Shown here: positions 8,865 through 17,577 of the stretch, piece after piece
How the letters are laid out: every line of letters begins with the position of its first letter
How positions within the stretch are numbered: the first letter of the stretch is position 1
Assembly: GCF_900608595.1 (NCBI RefSeq)
Contig: NZ_UWYY01000012.1
Location: 62,001-126,000, forward strand
DNA: 64,000 bases
From: Promicromonospora panici
GTDB lineage: Bacteria; Actinomycetota; Actinomycetes; Actinomycetales; Cellulomonadaceae
Reading direction: 5' to 3'
Position numbers and translations under genes: made by a program
Notes under the pieces: generated by a model
Told to the model about the DNA's origin: nothing
What the model saw: only the letters and a program-made list of their open reading frames with translations
The model's database searches: none

Positions 8865-9512
8865 ATGCAGACCCGCACGCCTTCCCTGACCACGTCCGTT
8901 GTCGCCCGTCGCGCCGCGCGCGGCAGACCGCTCTACGGTGAACCGATGCACGGAACCACCCCGCGGGAGCTCGGCCCCGCGGGTGCACAGGCACTGCTCA
9001 CCGAGCTCTTCGAGCCCGGCGCTGACCGTCTCGCCCACTCGATCGGCGTGGGACGGCGGGCCGAGCACGTCGCGCGGGTGCTGGGCCAGCCGGAGCTGCT
9101 CGTTTCCGCGGCGTACCTGCACGACATCGGCTACGCCGCGGCCGCGTGCGACACCGGCCTGCACCAGCTCGACGGCGCCCGTTACCTGCGTACGCTCGGC
9201 GCCTCCGGCGAACTGACCGGCCTCGTCGCCCACCACACGGCGGCCACGGTCGAAGCCGCCGAACGAGGCCTGGACGTGGCTCTGCGGCGCGAGTTCCCCA
9301 CGCCGCCGGGCGAGCTGCTGGACCTGCTCACCTACTGCGACATGACCACGTCCGCCCGGGGCGAGGCGGTCACCGTGGACGAACGGTTCGAGCGCATCTA
9401 CGACCGCTACCCGCCGGACCACCTGGTCTCGCGCAGCATGCAGCACGCGGAGCCGGGGCTGCGACGGATCGTGTCGGGCATCGAGCGACGGCTCGAGCGG
9501 TCGCTCGGGTGA
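8865..9512 (+). CDS. HD-domain phosphohydrolase-like protein
   Basis: A 215-residue protein with the metal-binding HD pattern: H58 (RLAHSIGVGRRAEHVA), HD at 86-87 (AAYLHDIGY), HH in VAHHTAA, and a later Asp (LTYCDMTTS). HD proteins hydrolyse phosphate esters, often of nucleotides; the substrate is not evident. ATG 8865 has GGAGGG just upstream; ATG 8946 would also keep the whole HD domain. It follows the 8447 gene closely. Confidence 0.82.
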   Translation: MQTRTPSLTTSVVARRAARGRPLYGEPMHGTTPRELGPAGAQALLTELFEPGADRLAHSIGVGRRAEHVARVLGQPELLVSAAYLHDIGYAAAACDTGLHQLDGARYLRTLGASGELTGLVAHHTAATVEAAERGLDVALRREFPTPPGELLDLLTYCDMTTSARGEAVTVDERFERIYDRYPPDHLVSRSMQHAEPGLRRIVSGIERRLERSLG

Positions 9513-9545
9513 GGTCCTGGGGGTTCAGATCGGGGTCCAACGGGT

Positions 9546-10019
9546 TCAGGTGAGGTAGGGCTGCATCCGCGTCGGGTCCACCGCATGCTCGATACGCAGC
9601 CGCATCGAGGGGTGGATGTCCAAGTCGCCGAGCCGGTCGACCGGCTGCCACACGACCTCGCTGGACTCCCCCGAGGTCCGCGCGGACCCGCCGGTCACCG
9701 TCCCCCGCATGCAGATGGAGAACTGTGCCCGGACCTCGCCGTCCGAGTACACGATCACGTGCCGCGGATCGGTGTAGATCCCGACGAGGCCCGTGATCCG
9801 CACGCGATACCCGGTCTCCTCCTCGGTCTCCCGGACGCCGGCCTGGCGCACGGTCTCGCCCGGGTCGATGCCGCCGCCCGGAAGCGCCCAGAGGTTGTTG
9901 TCGGTGCGATGGATGAGCAGCAGGCGCCCGACGTCGTCCTGCACCGCCACCGTGACAGAGGGAACCACCGAGTTCACGGGTGGCGCGGCCGGGTCGTCGA
10001 AATAGTCGAACCGGGCCAT
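9546..10019 (-). CDS. NUDIX hydrolase
   Basis: A 157-residue NUDIX pyrophosphohydrolase. The NUDIX box (GX5EX7REUXEEXGU) spans about residues 49-71, with GGIDPGE, REt and EEETGY all present. The substrate class (nucleoside diphosphate linked to another group) is known for the family, but the specific substrate is not readable. ATG 10019 overlaps the stop of the upstream XRE regulator as TGATG, implying translational coupling. Confidence 0.9.
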   Translation of the reverse strand: MARFDYFDDPAAPPVNSVVPSVTVAVQDDVGRLLLIHRTDNNLWALPGGGIDPGETVRQAGVRETEEETGYRVRITGLVGIYTDPRHVIVYSDGEVRAQFSICMRGTVTGGSARTSGESSEVVWQPVDRLGDLDIHPSMRLRIEHAVDPTRMQPYLT

Positions 10020-10780
10020 CACGCCACCCTGCCCGAGTCCTCCGTCCGAGGCCATGCCTCCAGTGGTTTCGCTGCGCTCCAGACCCGCTCGAACCCTGCC
10101 TGGTAGGCGGGCGCCATCGACGCCTCCGGGCCGTCCTTGAGGTGCAGCAGCGGGTTGGCCCCCGCGGGCGAGCCCCAGACGTGGGTGTTGACGAGCAGGT
10201 CGTCGTCGAAGCGGAACGTGGTCGCGTACAGGGTGCTGTCGTGCAGCCGCACCTCGACGCCGGGCGTGCCGAGCGCGGGCGCCAGGTAGGCCAGGACCAG
10301 CGCGATCCGCCCGGCGAGGCCCGTGCCGCCCTCCTCCTGGGTGCGCACCGCCACGGCCGCGCCGTCCGGGTCGCCGAGCAGCAGGCGCACCTGGACACCG
10401 CGCGCCGCCATTGTGACGATCTCGGTGGTCAGGTCGAGCGTCTGGTCGGGCAGGAACGTCGCGGCGAACGCGTGCAGCTCGAACCGCTGCTCCACGCCGG
10501 CGAGGAACGCGCGCCAGGTCCCGGACGGCACGGCCCGGCGGGCCGGGTACACCCCGACGATCTCCTGCGCCGCGGCCTCCGCCCGGTCCACGTCGCCCCA
10601 CAGCGCCGCGACATCGCAGCCCAAGGCGTCGGACACCGCCACCCGGTGGCGCGGGTGCGGCGTGCGGCCCTGGGCCACCCAACGCTCCACGGTCTTCGGG
10701 TCCACGCCCACGGCAGCAGCGAGCCGCACCTGGCTCAGCCCGGCCTGGCTCATCGCTGCGACCAGTCGTTGATTCCTCAT
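10019..10780 (-). CDS. XRE-type regulator with a DUF5919-like C-terminal domain
   Basis: A 253-residue protein. Residues 1-55 form a helix-turn-helix (MSQAGLSQVRLAAAVGVDPKTVERW). The C-terminal region (VQVRLLLGDPDG, then LLVNTHVWGSPAGANPLLHL) resembles the DUF5919 / phospholipase-D-like sensor half found in actinobacterial XRE regulators that neighbour NUDIX genes. Its stop overlaps the NUDIX start. ATG 10780 has a G-run (CTGGGGGGTATTCACG) upstream. An inverted repeat at 10796-10822 may be its own operator. Confidence 0.8.
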   Translation of the reverse strand: MRNQRLVAAMSQAGLSQVRLAAAVGVDPKTVERWVAQGRTPHPRHRVAVSDALGCDVAALWGDVDRAEAAAQEIVGVYPARRAVPSGTWRAFLAGVEQRFELHAFAATFLPDQTLDLTTEIVTMAARGVQVRLLLGDPDGAAVAVRTQEEGGTGLAGRIALVLAYLAPALGTPGVEVRLHDSTLYATTFRFDDDLLVNTHVWGSPAGANPLLHLKDGPEASMAPAYQAGFERVWSAAKPLEAWPRTEDSGRVA

Positions 10781-10795
10781 CGTGAATACCCCCCA

Positions 10796-10822
10796 GGGAC
10801 GTATCTATCACCGAAACGTCCC
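10796..10822. promoter_or_regulatory. Candidate operator upstream of the XRE gene
   Basis: GGGACGT (10796-10802) and ACGTCCC (10816-10822) form a perfect 7-bp inverted repeat with a 13-nt AT-richer spacer containing GATAGATAC on the minus strand, a plausible -10 area. Its position 16 nt before the XRE start suggests autoregulation. Confidence 0.4.
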
Positions 10823-10911
10823 GCGCGCTGCCGATGGCACGTCCCGTACCCCCGACGCACAGTGGTCTCGAGCCAGTCGACCCTTGCCCGACCCGTGTAC
10901 CGGAGAGTCTC

Positions 10912-11199
10912 GTGAATCCCATTGCGTCGCAGTCGGTCACCGAACGTCTCGGCGATGTCATCGATCTGCTGCGTCACGTTCGCGCGGACTGGATCGAAGT
11001 ACTGACCGTCACGCCCGAACGCGTGTGTCTGCAGCCCTGGCACCTGGACGACGGCGAGAGCATCGCCCGCGCGCTAGGCCTCGACCACGCCATCGACCAG
11101 CGCATGATGAACCCCGGCTACACCCTGTGGACCGGCACCTGGAGGGGTGTCGAGGTGCAGGTCCGGGGCGCGCTGCGGGCCGGGGTGCCGGTGTTCTGA
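10912..11199 (+). CDS. Small hypothetical protein
   Basis: A 95-residue protein from GTG 10912, which has GGAGAG six bases upstream. It reads VNPIASQSVTERLGDVIDLL with later VTPERVCLQPWHLDD and WTGTWRGVEVQVRG, a compact mixed alpha/beta protein without a membrane segment. The longer in-frame start at 10834 lacks a ribosome site. It is divergent from the XRE regulator and convergent with the next gene. No family is recognised. Confidence 0.6.
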   Translation: MNPIASQSVTERLGDVIDLLRHVRADWIEVLTVTPERVCLQPWHLDDGESIARALGLDHAIDQRMMNPGYTLWTGTWRGVEVQVRGALRAGVPVF

Positions 11200-11205
11200 C
11201 GGGGT

Positions 11206-12075
11206 CTAGCTCCGCGGTGCCAGCACGGCTCGGGCCCGGTCCGCGAGCGCCTGCAGCCGGGGGTTGAGGTCGGCGAGCTCCGCGGCGTGCTCCTGGACGA
11301 TCTGCTGCTGGAGGGCCGGAAGCTCGTCCTCCACCTGGGTGAGCAGCCCGGTGCTGCGGAGGCAGGTCACGAGCGCCACGGCGTACCTGCGCTCCCGATC
11401 GGTCGGCACGTAGTCCTGCTCGCGCGTGCCGGGCACCAGCTCGGCGTCGGCCGGCAGCTCACGCACCCGGGGCGGGTCGGCGCGGCGGGGCGGCTCGTTC
11501 GCTCCGAGCGGCACACCGAACAGGTCGGCGGTGGCGGACGGGTCGAAGGTCTCGCCGTCGGGCAGGCGGAAGCCGTGCTCGGCCAGGCAGCCGGCGAAGG
11601 CGCCGGTGCTCCGGCCGACCAGCTGCTGGACGGCCTCACCGCGCGCCTTGACGAGCTCGTTGCCGAGCCGGCCGTAGCGGTCGCGCACCTCGCTGACCTC
11701 GGCCGCCCCACCGAGCCGGTCCCCGGCCGTGCCGAGGCAGGATTCCGCTACGCGCTGAAAGGCGGGGTCGGTCCGAACGATCTTGGCGGACTGGGCCGGC
11801 ACCGGGCCGCCGAGCCCGTGGCGACGTGCCTCCGCGACCGTCGTCGGCTGCAGCGGCGGCTCGTCGAGCGCGGCGAACGTCGGCTCGGCTCCCTGGGCGA
11901 GCGCTCGTTCCTGCGGGTATCCCTCGTCCGCGAGGCAGTCGAGGTACAGCGTTCCTGCCGCCCGCTCGACGGCGGCCAGGTGGTCGTCGCGGAACAGGTC
12001 GAACGGTTCGTCCTTCCCGGGTGGCAGCTCGCTCATCTCGTTGTCGGTGTGCTCGTCCGCCACGGCGGCGGACAC
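11206..12075 (-). CDS. Hypothetical helical protein with four spaced cysteines
   Basis: A 289-residue, mostly helical, charged protein. It has four cysteines in similar contexts (YLDCLAD, ESCLGT, AGCLAE, VTCLRS), which suggests two disulfides and an extracytoplasmic fold. No signal peptide follows from GTG 12075: the in-frame upstream sequence (PPAFPLVQ) lacks a start codon before a TGA. ATG 12036 is an alternative start. Similar actinobacterial proteins are usually exported, so the N-terminus may be decayed or start elsewhere. No function is recognised. The 276-bp gap to the next gene (12076-12351) holds nothing else I can support. Confidence 0.65.
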   Translation of the reverse strand: MSAAVADEHTDNEMSELPPGKDEPFDLFRDDHLAAVERAAGTLYLDCLADEGYPQERALAQGAEPTFAALDEPPLQPTTVAEARRHGLGGPVPAQSAKIVRTDPAFQRVAESCLGTAGDRLGGAAEVSEVRDRYGRLGNELVKARGEAVQQLVGRSTGAFAGCLAEHGFRLPDGETFDPSATADLFGVPLGANEPPRRADPPRVRELPADAELVPGTREQDYVPTDRERRYAVALVTCLRSTGLLTQVEDELPALQQQIVQEHAAELADLNPRLQALADRARAVLAPRS

Positions 12076-12351
12076 CTGAACGAGAGGGAACGCCGGCGGG
12101 AGTCCGGGACACGCTTCGACACGACCCGAATTTCACCCGCTCCTCGTCACAAACCCGGGCGGCTCGCCTCAGACAACAGGGTTCGGTGGAGCCGGGGGAC
12201 CGCCCAGGAGCCGGGGCCGCGGGCCGGCGTGCGGCGCCCGCCTCGGCGGCGCGTCCTCGGCTCGTGTTCCCTCGGCTGCCCCGATTCGCCCGTCCGCGAA
12301 CGCGGCCGTGCCCCTGACCACGCCGAGCGCGCCACACCCTAGGCTGGGGGG

Positions 12352-13230
12352 ATGACCGACGCGCATCACGAGCAGCCGGAGCAGGCCTCGCCTCGCCAGA
12401 CCGTGCTCCTCGCTGCCTTCGAAGGTTGGAACGACGCGGGGAGTGCTGCAACGACAGCGCTGACGCACCTGGCCGAGGTGTGGGGCGCCGAGAAAGTGAC
12501 CGAGCTCGATCCCGAGGAGTTCCACGACTTCCAGGTCAACCGGCCGTACATCTCGTTGGACGACGACGGCAAGCGATCCATCACGTGGCCCACGACGTCC
12601 GTGTCGGTGGCCCAGGTCGGCGAGCGCAAGGTGGTGCTGGTGCACGGCGTCGAGCCGTCCATGCGCTGGCGCAAGTACTGCGAGGAGCTGCTCAAGGTGG
12701 CCGACGAGATGGGCGTCCGGACCGTGATCACGCTCGGCGCCCTCCTGGCGGACGTGCCGCACACGCGGCCCATCCCGATGACCGCGACGTCGGACAGCGT
12801 GGGTCTGCAGTCCGTGCTCGACATCGAGGCCAACACCTACCAGGGCCCGACCGGGATCGTAGGGGTGCTGCAGCACGAGGCGGCCCAGCGCAACCTGCAG
12901 TCGGTCAGCCTGTGGGCGGCCGTGCCGCACTACGTGGCCAACCCGCCGTCGCCCAAGGCGACGCTTGCGATCCTCACGCGCGTCGAGGAGATCCTGGGCG
13001 AGTCCGTCCCGATGGGCGAGCTGCCCGACGACGCTGCCGCCTGGCAGCACGGCGTGGACGAGCTGGCGTCCGAGGACTCGGAGATCTCCGAGTACGTCGC
13101 CCAGCTCGAGGAGGCGAAGGACACCGCCGAGCTGCCCGAGGCGTCGGGCGACGCCATCGCGCGGGAGTTCGAGCGCTACCTGCGCCGCCGGGACAGCGGT
13201 GGCAAGGACAGCGGCCCGGAAAAGCTCTGA
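12352..13230 (+). CDS. PAC2-family protein
   Basis: A 292-residue member of the PAC2 family (named for eukaryotic proteasome assembly chaperone 2). Recognisable features are the opening AFEGWNDAGSAATTAL, the HGVEPSMRWRKYCEELL stretch and the LGALLADVPHTRP loop. The C-terminus (about 230-292) is acidic and charged. The bacterial role is unproven; a link with the Pup-proteasome has been proposed from co-occurrence. M. tuberculosis has the orthologous Rv2125 between dop/mpa and mshC, matching this position. ATG 12352 follows GGCTGGGGGG. Confidence 0.92.
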   Translation: MTDAHHEQPEQASPRQTVLLAAFEGWNDAGSAATTALTHLAEVWGAEKVTELDPEEFHDFQVNRPYISLDDDGKRSITWPTTSVSVAQVGERKVVLVHGVEPSMRWRKYCEELLKVADEMGVRTVITLGALLADVPHTRPIPMTATSDSVGLQSVLDIEANTYQGPTGIVGVLQHEAAQRNLQSVSLWAAVPHYVANPPSPKATLAILTRVEEILGESVPMGELPDDAAAWQHGVDELASEDSEISEYVAQLEEAKDTAELPEASGDAIAREFERYLRRRDSGGKDSGPEKL

Positions 13231-13256
13231 CCGCCTAGGTCTCTGGTGGCCGGACC

Positions 13257-13763
13257 TCAGGCGGCGCGCCGCACGATGATCACGGGCGGCACGCGCAGGC
13301 TCTGGCCGACGACGCAGTAGCGCTCGGTGAGGGCACCGAGCCGCTGCAGCGCCGCGTCGTCGGCGTCGGTGTCGAGGTCTGCCTCGATCGTGACCTCACC
13401 GACCCCGACCAGGACGTCCCGGTCGAGACCGAGCGTGCCCCGGGCGTCGAACGAGCTCGTTCCCGTGAGGGTCGCCGAGCGGATCGTGATCCCCATGACC
13501 GTGGCCACGCTGCGCAGTGTGACGCCCGTGCACGCGAGGACGGCCTCCACGAGCATGTCGGCACTGCAGGCGTCGGACCCGTCGCCGCCCGTAGTCCGGT
13601 GCAGGCCCGCGCGCACCGGGCCCGCCCAGGTCGCGACGGTAACCGTCACCCCGGCGTCGGCGAACGTCCCCGAGGCGCGCAGCGGCGTCACCGCCGCGCG
13701 GGGGTCCGTGCGGTACTGCTCCTTCAGCGGTGCCTGGCGGGCACGGAGCTCAGTTGCGTCCAT
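13257..13763 (-). CDS. OsmC-family peroxidase-like protein
   Basis: A 168-residue OsmC/Ohr-fold protein. The conserved cysteines are in VLACTGVTL (C78) and RYCVVGQSL (C150), and the latter matches the family's C-terminal CpVs-like motif. Such proteins reduce organic hydroperoxides or act in sulfur metabolism. The exact subfamily (OsmC versus YhfA) is uncertain. ATG 13763. It is convergent with PAC2 and well separated from the next gene by a strong hairpin. Confidence 0.85.
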   Translation of the reverse strand: MDATELRARQAPLKEQYRTDPRAAVTPLRASGTFADAGVTVTVATWAGPVRAGLHRTTGGDGSDACSADMLVEAVLACTGVTLRSVATVMGITIRSATLTGTSSFDARGTLGLDRDVLVGVGEVTIEADLDTDADDAALQRLGALTERYCVVGQSLRVPPVIIVRRAA

Positions 13764-13812
13764 GGGTTCATTGGAGCAGCCGACGATGGCCGGCGCCCAG
13801 CCCGGAGAAAAG

Positions 13813-13846
13813 TGAAGGCCTGAACCCCGAGGGGTTCAGGCCTTCA
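13813..13846. terminator. 34-nt near-perfect palindrome, terminator
   Basis: TGAAGGCCTGAACCCC (13813-13828) and its exact reverse complement (13831-13846) are separated by only GA. It begins 22 nt after the stop of the 71-residue gene on the minus strand, so it probably terminates that transcript before osmC. Confidence 0.75.
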
Positions 13847-13867
13847 CCGTCCGATTCGGCGTGGGGC

Positions 13868-14083
13868 TCACGCGCTGGTGGAGATCGGCTCGATCCGTAC
13901 TCCGGCGTCCGGACCGTGGAAGCCGACCCATGTCTCGAGGCACCGTGCGGCGTCCTCGACGCGGTCGTAGACCGGTGCGTAGCCCGGTCCGTTGCGAACG
14001 ACGCGATAGCGCGTGCTGCACCGGGGCGTCGTCGTGACGGTGACCCGGGTCTCACCCGTGAAGTCTTCCTCGTACTCCGTCAT
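13868..14083 (-). CDS. Small hypothetical protein
   Basis: A 71-residue protein (MTEYEEDFTGETRVTVTTTP, ending RIEPISTSA) with a likely beta-rich fold and no membrane segment. ATG 14083 has GGGGAG five bases upstream; the longer open frame to 14113 lacks one. A good promoter lies directly upstream (14103-14130) and a strong terminator follows, so it is a self-contained unit. No family is recognised. Confidence 0.7.
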   Translation of the reverse strand: MTEYEEDFTGETRVTVTTTPRCSTRYRVVRNGPGYAPVYDRVEDAARCLETWVGFHGPDAGVRIEPISTSA

Positions 14084-14102
14084 GCTCCCCATCCTGCCCC
14101 GG

Positions 14103-14130
14103 GTTAAATGCAAACGGAAGCAGGGGTCAA
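14103..14130 (-). promoter_or_regulatory. Sigma-70-type promoter for the 71-residue gene
   Basis: On the minus strand TTGACC (14130-14125) and TTTAAC (14108-14103) are spaced by 16 nt, placing transcription start near 14096 and leaving about 13 nt of leader that includes the GGGGAG ribosome site. A GGGGT...ACCCC repeat (14123-14140) overlaps the -35 and could be an operator. Confidence 0.5.
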
Positions 14131-14205
14131 AACTAACCCCGCGGGCCCGTCTCGTGGTGCTGGTCTACCTGACTCGGGCGGGGCGCCAGCCGGGCGTCCC
14201 CACGG

Positions 14206-15516
14206 TCAGATACGTACTCCGAGCAGGGCATTCATCAGGCGAGCCAGGACGCCGGGAGCGCCTTCCTCGTCGGCGGAGGTGTCCCGCGAGGGGTCCAGGG
14301 ACTCCTCGGCCCAGGCGTCGACGGCGGCCAGCGCGGCCGGTGCGTCGAGGTCGTTCGCGAGCGCCGCGCGGACGGCGGCCAGGGTCACGTCGGCGGACGG
14401 CCCGCCATTGCCCGAGACCGCGTCGCGCCACCGCGCGAGCCGCGCCTCGGCAGCCGGCAGCGACTTCTCGTCCCAATCCCACTCGGTGCGGTAGTGCTGC
14501 GCCAGGAGGGCCAGCCGGATCGCCATCGGGTCGTGGCCGGCCTCGCGCAGGCTCGAGACGAGGACCAGGTTCCCGAGCGACTTGCTCATCTTCTCGCCCT
14601 CGTAGCCGACCAGGCCGGCGTGCACGTGCGTGCGGGCCCCGGCCGGCTCGTCGCCGGCCGGCGTCGGACACAGCACGCGCAGGTGCGACGTCGACATCTC
14701 GTGGTGCGGGAACAGCAGGTCGGAGCCGCCACCCTGCACATCGAACCGCTCCCCCGCCGCCAGGCCGAGCCCGTCGCGGGCGATGACCGCGCACTCGACG
14801 TGCCAGCCCGGCCGGCCGCTGCCGAGGGGGCCACCGTCCCACGCGGGCTCGCCCGGGCGCTCGCGGCGCCACAGCAGCGGGTCCAGCGCGTCCTTCTTGC
14901 CCGGGCGGGCGGGATCCCCGCCGCGCTCGGCGAAGGTCGCCAGGGCCTGCTCACGGTCGAGGCGCGCGACCGTCCCGAAGCGGGGGTCGGCGGTGAGGTC
15001 GGCGTAGACGTCGCCCAGGTCCGGCGTCTGGCCGCCGGCGCCCGGCTCGAGCGGGACGCGGTAGGCGGCCCCGGACTCGACCATGGCGGCGACGGCCTGT
15101 GCAACCTCCGGAACGGATTCGACGGCGCCGGTCCACGTCCGCGGCGGGATGACGCCGAGCGCCGTCATGTCCTCGCGGAACAAAGCGGTCTGGGACGCGG
15201 CGAGCTCGCGCCAGTCCACGCCGGTCGCCTCCGCGCGCTCCAGCAGCGGGTCGTCGACGTCGGTCACGTTCGAGACGTAGACGACGTCCTTGCCCGCGTC
15301 CAGCCAGGCCCGCACGAGCAGGTCGAACGCGACGTACGTGTTCGCGTGACCGATGTGGGTGGCGTCGTACGGCGTGATCCCGCACGCGTACAGCCGGGCC
15401 TGCGGCCCCGGCGCCGCCTCGACGAGCTCGCCGGTCGACGAGTCGTGGACCCGCACCGGGACGGCGGCGGGAAAGCCGGGAAGCTGCGGGACTTGGGGTG
15501 TGGGCCAGGCGTGCAC
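14206..15516 (-). CDS. mshC: MshC, L-cysteine:1D-myo-inositol 2-amino-2-deoxy-alpha-D-glucopyranoside ligase
   Basis: MshC attaches cysteine to GlcN-inositol in an ATP-dependent step of mycothiol synthesis. The 436-residue protein has class-I tRNA-synthetase-like motifs: THIGHANTY (HIGH at 54-57) and GEKMSKSLGN (KMSKS at 309-313). C45 in YACGITPYDATH is the first zinc ligand, with a later WHVEC and HH pair. MshC is distinguished from cysteinyl-tRNA synthetase by its length and by the YACGITPYDATHIGHA opening. Start is GTG 15516. It sits between PAC2 and uppP, as Rv2130c does in M. tuberculosis. Confidence 0.95.
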   Translation of the reverse strand: MHAWPTPQVPQLPGFPAAVPVRVHDSSTGELVEAAPGPQARLYACGITPYDATHIGHANTYVAFDLLVRAWLDAGKDVVYVSNVTDVDDPLLERAEATGVDWRELAASQTALFREDMTALGVIPPRTWTGAVESVPEVAQAVAAMVESGAAYRVPLEPGAGGQTPDLGDVYADLTADPRFGTVARLDREQALATFAERGGDPARPGKKDALDPLLWRRERPGEPAWDGGPLGSGRPGWHVECAVIARDGLGLAAGERFDVQGGGSDLLFPHHEMSTSHLRVLCPTPAGDEPAGARTHVHAGLVGYEGEKMSKSLGNLVLVSSLREAGHDPMAIRLALLAQHYRTEWDWDEKSLPAAEARLARWRDAVSGNGGPSADVTLAAVRAALANDLDAPAALAAVDAWAEESLDPSRDTSADEEGAPGVLARLMNALLGVRI

Positions 15517-15579
15517 GCGACCAACGATAACCGCCGCTCACGACACTCCCGGACCAGTTCAGGGCCCTGAGAGTGTGTT

Positions 15580-16500
15580 CTACACGATGCCGCCGTGCGG
15601 TTCGATCGTGCCCGACATCAGCAGCCACACGACGAAGCCCGCGAGCGCGAACCGGTAGAACACGAACGGCTTGTAGGAGTAGTTCCCGATGATCTTCAGG
15701 AAGCCGATGATCACCGCGTAGCCCACGCCGAACGCGACGATCGTCGCGATGATCGTTGCGCCCCAGCCGGGCGCTCCGGCGGGTATCGGCTCACCCAGGG
15801 TCTTGAACAGCTGGTAGAAGCCCGAGCCGAGCACGGCGGGCAGCGCGAGCAGGAACGAGTAGTCCGCGGCGGCCTTGCGGGTGAAGCCCATCGCCAGGCC
15901 CGCGGTGATGGTGCCGCCGGACCGCGACACACCCGGCACCAGCGCCATCGCCTGGGCCAGGCCGAAGGTGATGGCGCTGCGCCCCGTCAGCGACGTCAGC
16001 TCACGCTCCTGGCGGCCGAAGATGTCGGCCAGGAGCAGCAGCAGCCCGAAGAACGCAAGTGTGAAGACGGTGATCCACAGGTTGCGCAGCGTCGTCTCGA
16101 TGTAGTCCTGGAACAGGAGCCCGAGCAGCACGATCGGGATCGAGCCGAAGATGATGTACCAGCCCATCGCGGCGTCGTGGTTCGCCGTGACGCCTGGGCG
16201 GCTGTGCCGTATGTCGACGGAGCCGGGGCGCGGTCCCAGGCCCGCCCGGGCACGCCAGCCGGTGCCGTTCGCACCCGTCAGGGCCTTGAACCAGGCGACG
16301 AGGATCGCCCCGATCTTCTTGCGGTAGTAGATGATCACCGCCGCCTCGGTACCGATCTGCGTGATCGCGGTGAAAGCCGCGCCGGGGTCGCTCGAGCCGA
16401 TCAGCTCACCGACGATCCGCAGGTGCGCCGACGACGAGATCGGCAGGAACTCGGTAAGGCCCTGAACCAGGCCCAGAAGGATCGCTTCCCACGCAGTCAC
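15580..16500 (-). CDS. uppP: UppP/BacA, undecaprenyl-diphosphatase
   Basis: An integral membrane phosphatase that regenerates undecaprenyl phosphate for peptidoglycan and other envelope polymers. The 306-residue protein has the BacA signatures TEFLPISSSAHL (E17, 19-26) and PGVSRSGGT, with about eight hydrophobic helices. GTG 16500 gives VTAWEAILLG, the normal family start; GTG 16512 is an in-frame alternative. A hydrophilic insertion (TGANGTGWRARAGLGPRPG, about 75-105) is somewhat longer than in E. coli but common in actinobacteria. The neighbour mshC lies 63 bp downstream. Confidence 0.95.
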   Translation of the reverse strand: MTAWEAILLGLVQGLTEFLPISSSAHLRIVGELIGSSDPGAAFTAITQIGTEAAVIIYYRKKIGAILVAWFKALTGANGTGWRARAGLGPRPGSVDIRHSRPGVTANHDAAMGWYIIFGSIPIVLLGLLFQDYIETTLRNLWITVFTLAFFGLLLLLADIFGRQERELTSLTGRSAITFGLAQAMALVPGVSRSGGTITAGLAMGFTRKAAADYSFLLALPAVLGSGFYQLFKTLGEPIPAGAPGWGATIIATIVAFGVGYAVIIGFLKIIGNYSYKPFVFYRFALAGFVVWLLMSGTIEPHGGIV

Positions 16501-16568
16501 GGGCGGTGACACTACCCCACGGCGCGCCTCCGGACGCACCCGCGGGAGCCGCAGGTAGCCTGCCGAAC

Positions 16569-17543
16569 ATGGAACGACGCCGCGTAGGCAGGTCCGGCCT
16601 ACGGGTCTCCGAACTCGGGCTCGGGACCATGACATGGGGCCGCGACACCGACGAGATCGACGCGGCGGAGCAGGTGCGGGACTTCCTCGATGCCGGCGGC
16701 ACCCTCCTGGACACCGCAGCCAGCTACGCCGACGGCGACGCCGAGCGCGTCATCGGCACCCTGCTGTCCGGCAAGGTCGCCCGCCACGAGCTCGTGCTCG
16801 CCACCAAGGCCGGCATCCGCTCCGAGTCCCGGCCCGACGGCGGCTCCGGCCGCGTGGTGGACGCCTCCCGCGGCGCCCTGCTCGACAGCCTCGACGAGTC
16901 GCTCGTGCGCATGGGGACCGACCACGTGGACCTGTTCCTCGTGGCCTGTCCCGACCCGCACACCTCCCTCGAGGAGACGTGCAACGCACTGCGGATAGCC
17001 GTCACCAGCGGGCGCGCCCGCTACGTGGGGCTGAGCAACCACCCGGGCTGGGCCACCGCACGCGTCGCGACGCTGCTCGAGCCCGACGTCGGCCTGGCCG
17101 CCGTCGAGCTCGAGTACTCCCTGCTGCAGCGCGGCGTGGAGCGCGACGTGCTCCCCGCGGCCGAGGCCCTCGGCGCCGGGCTGTTCGCCTGGTCGCCGCT
17201 CGGGCGGGGCGTGCTGACCGGCAAGTACCGGCGCGCCATCCCCGCGGACTCCCGGGCGGCCGGGGCGCTCGCGGGATTCGTCCAGCCGTACCTCGAGGGT
17301 TCGGCGTCCGCCGTCGTCGAGGCCGTGGCCACCGCCGCCGAGGGGCTGGGCCGCACCGCCGGGGAGGTCGCGATCGCGTGGCTCCTGGAGCGCGAGGGCA
17401 TAGCGTCGGCGGTCGTGGGCGCGCGGACGCCAGCCCAGCTCCGCTCGTCGCTGGAGGCCGTGACCCTCGAGCTGCCGTACGAGGTGCACGCCGCTCTCGA
17501 CGACGTCTCCGCCCCCGAGATCGGCTACCCCGAACGCTGGTGA
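16569..17543 (+). CDS. Aldo/keto reductase
   Basis: A 324-residue NADPH-dependent aldo/keto reductase. It starts MERRRVGRSGLRVSELGLGT, and the catalytic set is visible as D (LLDTAASY), Y (in ASYADGDAE), K (LATKAG) and a later substrate/cofactor loop (YVGLSNHPGW, FAWSPLGRGVLTGKYR). ATG 16569 is chosen by homology to family starts. It is divergent from uppP with a 68-bp gap. The substrate is unknown; in M. tuberculosis a similar gene (Rv2129c-2130c area) also neighbours mshC. Confidence 0.9.
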   Translation: MERRRVGRSGLRVSELGLGTMTWGRDTDEIDAAEQVRDFLDAGGTLLDTAASYADGDAERVIGTLLSGKVARHELVLATKAGIRSESRPDGGSGRVVDASRGALLDSLDESLVRMGTDHVDLFLVACPDPHTSLEETCNALRIAVTSGRARYVGLSNHPGWATARVATLLEPDVGLAAVELEYSLLQRGVERDVLPAAEALGAGLFAWSPLGRGVLTGKYRRAIPADSRAAGALAGFVQPYLEGSASAVVEAVATAAEGLGRTAGEVAIAWLLEREGIASAVVGARTPAQLRSSLEAVTLELPYEVHAALDDVSAPEIGYPERW

Positions 17544-17577
17544 CCGTGCCCCTGCCCGTGCCTGACCGGCGGACTGC

